Of a stretch of DNA of 64,000 bases, positions 9,101 to 18,300 are shown piece after piece. Both the position numbers and the translations under genes were made by a program. The stretch's first letter is position 1. Every line of letters starts with the position of its first letter. This DNA is from Actinostola sp. cb2023. Lineage: Eukaryota > Cnidaria > Anthozoa > Actiniaria > Actinostolidae. The notes under the pieces were generated by a model, which saw nothing but the letters and a program-made list of their open reading frames with translations, ran no database searches and was not told the origin of the DNA. The stretch is from contig JAUJYZ010001512.1 of the NCBI GenBank assembly GCA_033675265.1, forward strand, positions 402,501 through 466,500. The letters are read 5' to 3'.

Positions 9101-12036
9101 CCGTGTCGTATTGAAAGAGTCAGTTGATTGGATAAGATGCATCTGCACGCTTTTTGATTGGTTCAGAAAGGAATCCATTTGAGTGTCACGGTACCGTGCC
9201 GTATTGAAAGAGTTTGATTGGATGAGATGCATCTGCACACTTTATGATTGGTTCAGAAAGGAAGCCATTTGAGTGTCACGGTACCGTGTCGTATTGAAAG
9301 AGTTTGATTGGATGAGATGCATCTGCACGCTTTTTTTTGATTGGTTCAGAAAGGAAGCCACTTGAGTATCACGGTACCGTGTCGTATTGAAAGAGTTTGA
9401 TTGGATGAGATGCATCTGCACGCTTTTTGATTGGTTCAGAAAGGAAGCCATTTGAGTGTCACGGTACCGTGTCGTATTGAAAGAGTTCAGTTGATTGGAT
9501 GGAAGATGCATCTGCACGCTTTTTGATTGGTTCAGAAAGGAAGCCATTTGAGTGTCACGGTACCGTGTCGTATTGAAAGAGTTTGATTGGATGAGATGCA
9601 TCTGCACGCTTTTTGATTGGTTCAGAAAGGAAGCCACTTGAGTATCACGGTACCGTGTCGTATTGAAAGAGTTTGATTGGATGAGATGCATCTGCACGCT
9701 TTTTGATTGGTTCAGAAAGGAAGCCATTTGAGTGTCACGGTACCGTGTCGTATTGAAAGAGTCAGTTGATTGGATAAGATGCATCTGCACGCTTTTTGAT
9801 TGGTTCAGAAAGGAAGCCATTTGAGTGTCACGGTACCGTGCCGTATTGAAAGAGTTTGATTGGATGAGATGAGATGCATCTGCACGCTTTTTGATTGGTT
9901 CAGAAAGGAAGCCATTTGAGTGTCACGGTACCGTGTCGTATTGAAAGAGTATTGAAAGAGTTTGATTGGATGAGATGCATCTGCACGCTTTTTGATTGGT
10001 TCAGAAAGGAAGCCATTTGAGTGTCACGGTACCGTGCCGTATTGAAAGAGTTTGATTGGATGAGATGCATCTGCACGCTTTTTGATTGGTTCAGAAAGGA
10101 AAGCCATTTGAGTGTCACGGTACCGTGTCGTATTGAAAGAGTTTGATTGGATGAGATGCATCTGCACGCTTTTTGATTGGTTCAGAAAGGAAGCCACTTG
10201 AGTATCACGGTACCGTGTCGTATTGAAAGAGTTTGATTGGATGAGATGCATCTGCACGCTTTTTTTTTGATTGGTTCAGAAAGGAAGCCACTTTTTGAGT
10301 ATCACGGTACCGTGCCGTATTGAAAGAGTTTGATTGGATGAGATGCATCTGCACGCTTTTTGATTGGTTCAGAAAGGAAGCCATTTGAGTGTCACGGTAC
10401 CGTGTCGTATTGAAAGAGTTTGATTGGATGAGATGCATCTGCACGCTTTTTGATTGGTTCAGAAAGGAAGCCATTTGAGTATCACGGTACCGTGTCGTAT
10501 TGAAAGAGTTTGATTGGATGAGATGCATCTGCACGCTTTTTTTTTGATTGGTTCAGAAAGGAAGCCACTTGAGTATCACGGTACCGTGTCGTATTGAAAG
10601 AGTCAGTTGATTGGATAAGATGCATCTGCACGCTTTTTGATTGGTTCAGAAAGGAAGCCATTTGAGTGTCACGGTACCGTGTCGTATTGAAAGAGTTTGA
10701 TTGAATGAGATGCATCTGCACGCTTTTTGATTGGTTCAGAAAGGAAGCCATTTGAGTGTCACGGTATCATGTCGTATTGAAAGAGTTTGATTGGATAAGA
10801 TGCATCTGCACGCTTTTTGATTGGTTCAGAAAGGAAGCCATTTGAGTGTCACGGTACCATAGGTTTCCCACTTCTATGAAAATCACTCTAACACATTCCA
10901 ATCTACTTACGCAAGGCAGTGGATTTTATTTTGTTTTTTTTTCTCTGTAGACTCTATTGATCTGTGCTTCAAACCGCGCAAGATTTCTGACGCTACTCGC
11001 CTGACCAGCACACTATCGTCAACCCATTCACCAGACGACAGCCAACTCATACAGACTGACTGGTACGTGTTTCATGATGTAAACAGATATTATCGTATCT
11101 CTACCAAGTGCGTACAGCCAAACCACTGCCAAACTTCATCCCCAGGGTACATGGCAGGGGACTTACCTACTCTCACCGACGGCATTGTGAAAAGAAAAGC
11201 GTGTTTCCATGGCAATGGCAATTGTTGTCATCATAATGTGCACATCTATGTTCGCAATTGTGGTTTGTATTACGTGTACAAGCTGAAGCAATTGGATGTC
11301 GCCTGGAAAGCAAGATACTGTGTAGAACCGGACATTAATGGTGATTATTTGATAGACAACATGCATCAATTCCCATTAAACATAACATCGCTGTGAAAAA
11401 CTACGGGACGGTCGTGCGCCTTGACAGTTCCATGTCATGTACCAAGGTTTTCCACAGCCGCGTCAGTAATCTATTAGCGCGTACCGTCGTAACTTTTACA
11501 GGTTAGTTAAAATCGTAGTTTGGGTTGAAACCTAAAACGACCATGCACCGTTAGAGTTATCCCGGTACCTTTTAGGTTATTTGCCCGTAAATACAACTTC
11601 ATTTAGAATTGGTACCTTTCAGGGGTAAAAATTATGTGTTGCCACGCCCACATGGTCGACATTTCTTGTACATTTTATGGGTTAATTGTTTTCCTGACAA
11701 TTTTCCGACCCATCCCCCCCCTCAGTGTGTTCTACGTACCAGCGAGGATCAAATGCGTTTCTTTCATTTCACACAGGTAACCCACCGGCAATGTTCCAAT
11801 CATCTCCTCTACAACTTATTCTACGAAACCACGTGACATGTGCTTTATATGACGTGGTTGATGGATTGACGTGTATGACATACTGCATGCTGGACACGTC
11901 GTGCCAGACCTTTAACCACAACCCAAGCTTATCGACTTGTGAGTTGAATAACGCTACGGCAGATCAATACCCCGACCACGTGGTGTCTCGTCCTGGATAC
12001 ACGTATTTCTACAAAGTTACAATCACCGTAGATTAA
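1..12036 (+). CDS. Mosaic extracellular protein gene, 5'-partial: F5/8C + Ig + D8C + PAN exons
   Basis: Five exons are seen: <1-152, 6132-6282, 8060-8323, 10951-11340 and 11777-12036. The first two encode the core of an F5/8 type C (discoidin) domain (WLKFDLGY, VITHGRG, then TGKFDRDIKARYVRIHP and WQ). Exon 3 is a 264-bp phase 1-1 Ig domain with LLCEA, VTWFFK and the GIYTCTASN signature. Exon 4 is a D8C domain, as in uromodulin, GP2 and OIT3: DWYVFHD, GIVKRKACFH, GNCC, VRNCGLYYVYKL and RYC. Exon 5 is a PAN/apple domain with CQTFNHN and CELN. Phases agree (0, 1, 1, 1). The exon 4 donor at 11340 is weak; without it the D8C exon reads to a TGA at 11394-11396, giving an alternative C-terminus. No membrane segment is seen, so a secreted or matrix protein is likely. 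The start codon and signal peptide lie upstream of the window. Confidence 0.78.
300..462. mobile_element. Short inverted-repeat (MITE-like) element
   Basis: AAGACGCATTTGTACAGG at 300-318 is repeated in reverse complement as CCTGTACAAATGCGTC near 440-455, and TTAGCCTCGA pairs with TCGAGGCTAA. The AT-rich centre has no coding potential. It sits in intron 1 of the mosaic gene. Confidence 0.5.
841..3318. repeat. 37-bp minisatellite, about 66 copies
   Basis: The unit reads AAGGTATGTAGAGGTAGCAG followed by CCTGGGGGGCATAGGAC. Copies are nearly identical, with occasional G-run length changes and one disrupted stretch near 2475-2510. Because 37 is not a multiple of 3 and no stop occurs in any minus frame, long minus-strand ORFs run through it; these are artefacts. 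On the plus strand each unit holds CAAG|GTATGT, a consensus 5' splice site, within an intron of the plus-strand gene. Confidence 0.95.
3708..4145. repeat. Outlying copies of the 37-bp minisatellite
   Basis: Degenerate single units occur at about 3711-3733 and 3853-3863, and an array of about five units at 3958-4145. They are separated from the main array by about 600 bp of unrelated AT-rich sequence. This fits an older, larger array that was partly lost or interrupted. Confidence 0.8.
4146..6131. other. Non-coding rest of intron 1
   Basis: This stretch holds long C runs (about 4220-4240, 5873-5888, 5971-5988), a loose repeat of CCCGAAAGTAGCGA (4325-4440 and again near 4675-4700), AT-rich DNA and the hammerhead-like motif near 5293. 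I see no exon. Confidence 0.6.
5293..5318 (+). ncRNA. Hammerhead-ribozyme-core-like motif (weak)
   Basis: CTGATGA is followed by ACC-GAA-GGT (a possible helix II) and GAAAC, which is the order of the conserved hammerhead core. I could not find a clear partner strand for helices I and III or a convincing cleavage triplet. It is best read as a relic, perhaps from a retroelement of a kind known to carry such ribozymes. Confidence 0.25.
6132..6282 (+). CDS. Exon: C-terminal half of F5/8 type C domain
   Basis: This exon follows a ttcttggtag acceptor and reads IFQGNTDDTGYVTGKFDRDI, then KARYVRIHPTAW, ending in phase 1 before gtagaa. F-x-G-N-x-D and A-R-Y-V-R-I-x-P are the standard second half of the F5/8C fold. 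The closing Cys expected near the end is present as LCIQ. Confidence 0.82.
6283..8059. other. Intron 2 of the mosaic gene
   Basis: The intron is non-coding. It includes an inverted pair with GGGTTCGAACCATGACCGCA (about 6409-6428 and its reverse complement near 7955-7975) and the MITE at 7603-7890. The rest shows nothing recognisable. Confidence 0.6.
7603..7890. mobile_element. MITE with ~75-bp terminal inverted repeats (family A)
   Basis: The left end TACAGCTATTTCAAAAAAGG and the right end (reverse complement) match over about 75 bp, including GGTGAAGGTTTTGTTGCATC and CCAAGCCCGAAATG. The interior is short and non-coding. Its outermost ~20 bp match those of the element at 29523-29824, so both probably used the same transposase. 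Confidence 0.75.
8060..8323 (+). CDS. Exon: immunoglobulin domain (I-set-like), phase 1-1
   Basis: The 264-bp exon is flanked by tcatttcag and gtaatac. It encodes 88 residues with both Ig cysteines (VVLLCEAVGDSP and GIYTCTASNARG) and the core Trp (VTWFFK). Length and symmetric phase are those of a shuffling Ig module. Confidence 0.87.
8417..8785. mobile_element. Fold-back repeat cluster
   Basis: TTAACCTCGCTTGCTCGGTC at 8631 is mirrored by the reverse complement ending at about 8781, and GTCCATAACTTCCCGTACGG recurs in both orientations near 8427, 8580 and 8745. The centre is GC-rich and palindromic (GGCCCGCGCGCTAAGCGC). It is non-coding and looks like a fold-back MITE with partial extra copies. 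Confidence 0.6.
9005..10860. repeat. ~90-bp minisatellite, about 20 copies
   Basis: The unit contains CACGGTACCGTGTCGTATTG, AAAGAGTTTGATTGGATGAG, ATGCATCTGCACGCTTTTTG and ATTGGTTCAGAAAGGAAGCC. Variation is mostly in T-run length and small insertions (for example a CAG insertion near 9485). Each unit carries two GATTGG (inverted CCAAT) motifs and the palindromes GGTACC and ATGCAT. It fills the intron between the Ig and D8C exons. The long minus-strand ORFs across it are repeat artefacts. Confidence 0.93.
10951..11396 (+). CDS. Exon: D8C (uromodulin/GP2-like) domain, with alternative stop
   Basis: The exon follows ttctctgtag. It contains the cysteine-rich D8C pattern: RISTKCVQPNHCQTSSPGYM, GIVKRKACFHGNGNCC, HIYVRNCGLYYVYKL and KARYC. 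If unspliced it stops at 11394-11396. A phase-1 gtgatt donor after 11340 would instead join it to the PAN exon at 11777. I cannot tell which end is used, and both may be. Confidence 0.8.
11777..12036 (+). CDS. Terminal exon: PAN/apple domain
   Basis: The exon follows tttcacacag and reads GNPPAMFQSS..., then HVTCALYDVVDG, CMTYCMLDTSCQTFNHN, CELN and YTYFYKV before TAA. The spaced cysteines and C-x-x-F-N are PAN/apple features. Its phase-1 start matches the phase-1 donor at 11340. Confidence 0.75.
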
Positions 12037-12179
12037 AACAATTTCACTGTGTGATTACACTTGGGAAAACACATGCGCTTCAAACCTTGGTCTTTGGAAA
12101 TTGAACGCGCGCGCTCATGATCAAACCTTGGAATTTCTTTGGAATTTCTTTGGAAATTTTGGACATTTGACAATTATTA

Positions 12180-13440
12180 CTCGGGCCCTTCCGAAGGAAG
12201 CCCGAGTTATAAAATGCGTTTTTCGGTAGTAGTCGTAGTTTTGTTCGGCTAAAGAATGACGAAAGTATGCGACGTATTTAATCGTATCGAGTTTCAAGAT
12301 TACTCAGCAGATAAGAAAAAAACAAACGACACACAGGACTCAAGTAGATATTTAATCTTAGATTATTTGAAAGCAGTTTGAGATCTTCAAGATATTGAAA
12401 GGTCAGGATTCTAGTTATAATCAAACTCACGACCAGCGATGTAACTACATCTATTGACAGAAAGCTATATGTACATGTACAGAAGGCATGCAAACAGTCA
12501 GGCCAGTCGAGACTGAAAAGCAACTGAAATGAACTCAAAAACTATCATGACCTCGCTATGCCATGTTTGTTGCTAATTGTAATAGTACGTGTACAGTTAT
12601 GTCCTTGAGTATTTATAATTAAACTCACGACCAGCGATGTAACTACATCTATTATGGAAAGCTATATGTACAGAAGTCATGCAAACAGTCGAGCCAGTCG
12701 AGACTGAAAAGCAAATGAAATGAACTCAAAAACTATCATGACCTCGCTATGCCATGTTTGTTGCTAATTGTAATAGTACGTGTACAGTTATGTCCTTGAG
12801 TATTTATAATTAAACTCACGACCAGCGATGTAACTACATCTATTATGGAAAGCTATATGTACAGAAGTCATGCAAACAGTCGAGCCAGTCGAGACTGAAA
12901 AGCAAATCTTGTTATCAAAATGAACTCAAAAACTATCATGACCTCGCTATGCCATGTTTGTTGCTAATTGTAATAGTACGTGTACAGTTATGTCCTTGAG
13001 TATTTATCATTAAACTCACGACCAACGATGTATAACTACATCTATTGACAGAAAGCTATATGTACAGAAGTCATGCAAACAGTCGAGGTTTATAATTAAA
13101 CTCACGAGCAACGATGTATAACTCCATCTATTGACAGAAAGCTATATATGTACAGAAGTCATGCAAACAGTCGAGCCAGTCGAGTTATTTTCAGTAACTC
13201 ATGATGGATGTTTATTTTATTCCACGTTTGAAACATTCAGAAGGAAAAGGAATCGTAAAAATCGTACTTCAAAACTACAATGTTCGTAAATCGAGATCGT
13301 ACATAGCCCTTCATCAGACATATAGTCTCCCTCGTCACGCAACTGTCAGTCATTGTCAGGTCTCTCCTCACGCAACTGACATTGTCCTTTTCATAAGCCC
13401 GAGTGTACGCTCATTGAGCGTCTTGTTACATTAATAAACC
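12180..13440. repeat. Composite dispersed repeat (copy 1)
   Basis: The left part (GGGCCCTTCCGAAGGAAGCC, then GTATGCGACGTATTTAATCG near 12265) and the right part (GCTCATTGAGCGTC, CTCCCTCGTCACGCAACTG, near 13330-13430) both recur in reverse complement at 27490-28340. The middle is the ~190-bp tandem repeat. No protein is recognisable. It is probably a non-autonomous transposable element bounded by related ends. Confidence 0.6.
12410..13190. repeat. ~190-200-bp tandem repeat, four to five copies
   Basis: ACTCACGACCAGCGATGTAA starts units near 12425, 12623, 12813 and 13014, with a truncated unit near 13098. Units share GCTATATGTACAGAAGTCAT and ATCATGACCTCGCTATGCCA. It is non-coding. Confidence 0.85.
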
Positions 13441-13959
13441 ACCTAGTCCAGTCCGGGTCTTCCTTTGTCTGCTGCGTATCCTAACGTAGGGAAGGAGGGC
13501 GCAAAGGCGCGCGTGCCCACATCGCGAGAGAACACATCGCGAGTAAGAGAAGCGACTGGGTACGACCGAGTGCAGTGAGTGCAATACGGCTGCCTACATC
13601 TCATCAAAATACAGCACGACTTCAGCCGTACTACACACTAACATGTATAATAAGTTGTATATCTAGTAGATAAGTTGATGATGCCATCTAATGAATTGAT
13701 TGTACTATTTACGCTATGTACTCTTTGAACATCTATCAGTATAATAAATTCCTGAATTCTTGTGTCTGTTGAATATCGTTAATGTTATCACTCAAAAGAA
13801 AGCAGCTGCACCTAGACGGATCAGGGAAGGAGAAGAGGTGAAAGCTTATCAATATGCCTTTTTACAATTTTTTTACCAAAAAAGAAAAATATGTATAAAC
13901 AATTCCAAAAAAGAAAAAAGAAAAAAAGAAAAAAAAGAAAGAAGAAAGAATGAAAAAAA

Positions 13960-14216
13960 AAAACGTGTCACGGCTGGGACACGAACCCTGGACCCCCAGG
14001 TTCAAAAGAGATGAATGCCGGTAATTTGTCCAAAAAAGGCCCATACTCCCAGACATTATGCCGAGTGACCGTATGTTACGTATAGGATGAAGATTTCGTC
14101 CCCATCCGCGCTATCCGGCCTTACACCAATCAGCTTAGTGGTCAAAGAGGGAGGGAACAGTCGGATCCTAGGCCCACTAAATAACTGCCCCGCACCACTA
14201 GGCTATCGTGCACGCT
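13960..14216 (-). mobile_element. tRNA-derived SINE-like relic
   Basis: On the minus strand a box-A-like GATAGCCTAGTGGTGC (near 14210) and a box-B-like GGTTCGTGTCCC (near 13980) precede a long T run (13958-13966, read on the minus strand), a typical Pol III terminator. The A-B distance is about 200 bp, far longer than in a tRNA, so it is not a functional tRNA. Confidence 0.35.
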
Positions 14217-15371
14217 TATTGATTTGGAGGACAAAATAACCTAGTGTATCTTGTGAATGGACTGTCTATTGTTGTGCAAATTACTATGGTTCCGTGACTC
14301 GCACTGAAACCGCAGCGCGTTAGAAGACTTAGAAGTACATGGGCCGGGATCGATTTATCGCTGCACCGAATTTTTCTTCTTCTTTTTTTTGCTGTTTGTT
14401 TTTGTAAGAACATTTTTATACTCACGAAAATGATTATTTTAATAATGTCTCAGAATGTCTTGGGAGAATCGTACGTCCCATTTATTATTGTTTCGAGCCG
14501 TATATTTTTCTTTCCTTGCTTTTGATATACGGGAGGGGTGGGAGTATTAGCTAAAAGTAGAGCCCATAAGAACATGGATTCAGCACACACTCGTCGGAGG
14601 CTGATTTGTTTAGGCTTTTTGCTTGTTTATTTTGTCTTTCCTTATTTTTTTATCGAATTTAGGTTTGATAAATCTATTCAAATCTGATACGATCTATAAA
14701 CGTCAAATTAAAATGTCAGCCCGTGGTTGAGAGGTGACACACAGGGAGCCCAATCGTTTATACTGTAGTACGCCTTGACACTAATAAGTATATGAGTAGA
14801 TACTGCATGTGACGGATGACGACTAGCGTATATGCATGTTCTTTGTGTATATATTTTACAGACACTGAAACGCGTTCATTAGAAATGCAAATTCCCGACA
14901 TTGCCGTTTTTAAAATGACGTCATCCATCAGTAAAAAGAATTCTGCCTTACAGAGAGTTCGACATTGGCCTGCATGAGTGGCGTAGTAAACCCTGCCAAA
15001 TGTATAATAAAACTTGTTACAAACAAGGTCAGCGGGTTTCTTTTCTTGAATAAAACTTGATTTATTTAGCGATCGATCCAAGTCATCGTCATTCCACTGA
15101 GACTTTCAACGCAGTAAGAACACATTCAAGAACGGTAAGCGTTGATTCCATCGATATTTGACTGATCTTTGCTTTTCAGTTGTCTTTAACAGTTTAATCA
15201 GTATAATTGGCAAATAGTGAACTAGTCTAGGCAATAGGCGTTCATGGTGTAACAACTCAAGCAACTGGTGGCGTTGCGGCTGTGTATATGTCATGATGAA
15301 TCATATGCTATTTCTATGTTGTGAGCATTGTTTGATTTTCACTTTACTTTGGTCGTGATCTTTCCTTGCAG
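14217..15371. other. Intergenic / 5' flank of the first MFSD12-like gene
   Basis: I find no coding exon here. The end (ctttccttgcag, acceptor at 15370-15371) shows that the first coding exon of the next gene is preceded by a 5'-UTR intron. Its first exon, and so the promoter, is not identifiable by eye. Confidence 0.5.
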
Positions 15372-15374
15372 GAA

Positions 15375-18300
15375 ATGGATGCGCGTAGAACGCAACGCCG
15401 CCGGCTTACTGTAAGACAAACAATACTGTTTAGTACAGGGAATGTTCTCGGTGACTTGGTACTTGCTGTGTTCTCGTCATACATGCTGACATTTCAAACC
15501 AAAGTCCTTGGACTTCCCAGCAACATTGTTGGACTCCTATGGCTCATTCCTGCAGGAATCGACGCCTTCCTCGCTCTGCTGATAGGACATGTCTCTGATA
15601 ATATCACTGTACCATACATGTCTAGATTCTACGGCAGACGAAAGACATGGCATCTACTTGGCTGTATTCTAGTTGGTGTTGCCTTCCCGTTTCTTTTGAT
15701 GGTGTGTTTTCCGTGTGACAATGAGACTGGTAGCTGGAAGGTTGTAGTGTACTATGTGACTATCACAGTTGTGTGTTATTCTGGATGGAGTTTAACACAA
15801 TCAAACTTCCTCGCATTGATTCCAGTGGTTGCCACAAGACAGAGCGAGATGGTTAAGTTGGGAGCTATAAGGTAGGCAGGATATTATGTACGTAGTGTAA
15901 TGGTTTACTATTGGCGTCAATCTGAGCGTTTTATATATTGTTACTTTCCAAACTTCGTCATAAAAGTAGTTTATTTTCTACGTTTAGCAACTTCCAGGTC
16001 AACTGAACTGAATCGATATCGCAGCACAAAATATATCAAAAACAATTGATAGAAGTATACGTGGTTATTATATTACATACAAACCTGTATAGCGGGAATC
16101 GATAGCATGTTTACAGTGACCCGCATAAGTTGAATTGAGTCACGTCTCGCACATGCTCCACAAATTAAGATATAACTGCAGTGTACAATTACTCATGTCG
16201 GGAAACATTTCCAAGCCAAAAACAGCCTTGGTATGTATGGTCAGCGGTTCGCACCATGGCGCATTTTAGTCCTGAAATGCAGTGAGTTCTGGTCTAGGAT
16301 TTAATAATAACTTGATTTGTTAAATAATGCGATTATATACGATGCCTCATTGCGTTTTACATACGATTGTATATTTCTTGTTAAACCCGCCGGTTTGTGG
16401 AATATTTGAGATGCTTCTTAACGACCATTAGGGCTTGTAAGTGATTTGTTGAACTCTGATCTAGTTCTGCAGTAACGTTGACGGTTGGTGTGTATGTGTA
16501 CGTGGTTATGTGGGTTCTACTTGGTGATGACTTGAATACAACGATCTCTCATGAACAAAGGCCACAATTTATGGTATGTCATACTTTCTTGTCGATAATT
16601 GGTTCAATTACTCATCCAAGACTGTCATATCTTACAGAAACTGGGTCTTATCATTCTGGGAACAGGAATGTTGTTTGTGTTGTTGTTTCACATTGGTCTA
16701 CGCGAACCTAACGCAGAAGGAGGTAATCTTGATACCATTCCCTCTCTCCCTTCCCTCCTACCCTCAGTACTCACTCCTTTCTTCCCTCACTCCCTAACCA
16801 TGAACCCCCAGATCCCCTTTCCTGCTCTCTGTCCTCCCTGCACTTTATTCACCTTGCTTGTAAGATATTTGTTGTCTTAATTCTGTGTTTGACTGAGCCC
16901 GAATACTGATTGCATGCAAGATCAGTTCTATTGCGTATTAACAAGACTGACCATTATACGTCCCTTGGTATTAACAATATCATGCTCTGTTCAAGTTTGC
17001 AATTTCCGCAGAAAGCACGGTACACCTCGTGAAATTGCAAAGAAAGAAACAAATACCGATGAAACGAAACCAGAAGGAACTTGTTCATCCCTTCCACCAC
17101 GACAAAGCAGCAAACCAGATGCTTGTCATATTAACACGTCATACGAAGTAGAAGAACAAACAAGTGAACAACTTGATTCAAGCCCTGAAATGACTGGTTC
17201 AAATCTGGACAATGCTGAAGCTGCACTGAGGGAGATGTTGAAACAGACATTACCTGATGATAGTATTGTAAAACAGAACCATGAAAGCGATACTGACAGT
17301 CTAGGATCAATTAGCTACGATGGCGGTTACACTTCAGAGGGTTGTTCATCGAGCCAAGAAAGTACAGACAGCGATAACTTCGAGTTGTTTATGCCTGAGA
17401 CGTATATAGACATGGTCCCATTTCATTCCAATGTCATTCTAAGTTCACGGAGAAACTCTCGAGTCAGTGGGATTGGTCAGTTTATCATGAGTAGCCGCGG
17501 CCCTTCAAGAACTGCTTCAAGGAAATCTCATCGTTCACCATCCTCAAAGAGACGAATTTCCACAGACGTCATTGGAAACTTCTCTGATGGTTCAAGACGA
17601 GGTTCAAGACCAACTAACCAAGAAGTAAGTGTAGATCAGGCCTATCGAAGCTCATCAAACATGCACCAACAGTCACCATTGGCGACCACCGTTCACGACA
17701 ATGCGGTTCATCGAGGGATCTTGATCTCCAGACAGAACTCTAGAAAGAGATGGGATAGTCCCAACGTTAGCCAGTTCCCCTCTAGATGTGCGTCGGTAAA
17801 GAAGTCGCATGCATCAGCAACTGTAGACACATTCGCACAAGATGAAGACTCTGTCAAGTGCCCAGCTAAAGTCAGATTAAGTCTCACACCAGAGCATATA
17901 ACTGACCACTTCGTTATCAATACAATAGAAGAGAAAGAAGAGGGAAACGCCAGCCAGAAACCTTGGAAGAAACTGCTTAAAAACAATATTTCAAGGCAAG
18001 ATTTCTTTTGCTGGTTGTTTATTAAAACTTCCTTGTTTTTTGTGTGTGTTTTGTTTGTTATTTGTTTTTGTTGTTGTTTTTTTTGAGTGGAGGGGATAAT
18101 TTCGTTTTCACATTTATATTTTTCTCCTTTTCAGCTTGGATTTGCCTACATGTTTACCAGGTTGGCTCAGAATGTTACGAATTCCTACATGCCGCTATTC
18201 TTGACGGATTATCTCAACTATGAAAAGGTAATGACTGCATCATTCACTAGATAGCCATTACTTACGGCGTAGATAAACCCCCAAAAGACATTTGCTTTCA

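Noticed and set aside
9242..10751. Minus-strand ORFs with MASFLNQSKSVQMHLIQS repeats
   Set aside because: Translation of the ~90-bp satellite; frames break at each T-run change, as expected for non-coding DNA.
11609..11836. 75-codon plus-strand ORF overlapping the PAN exon
   Set aside because: Out of frame with the cysteine-rich PAN reading; shadow ORF.
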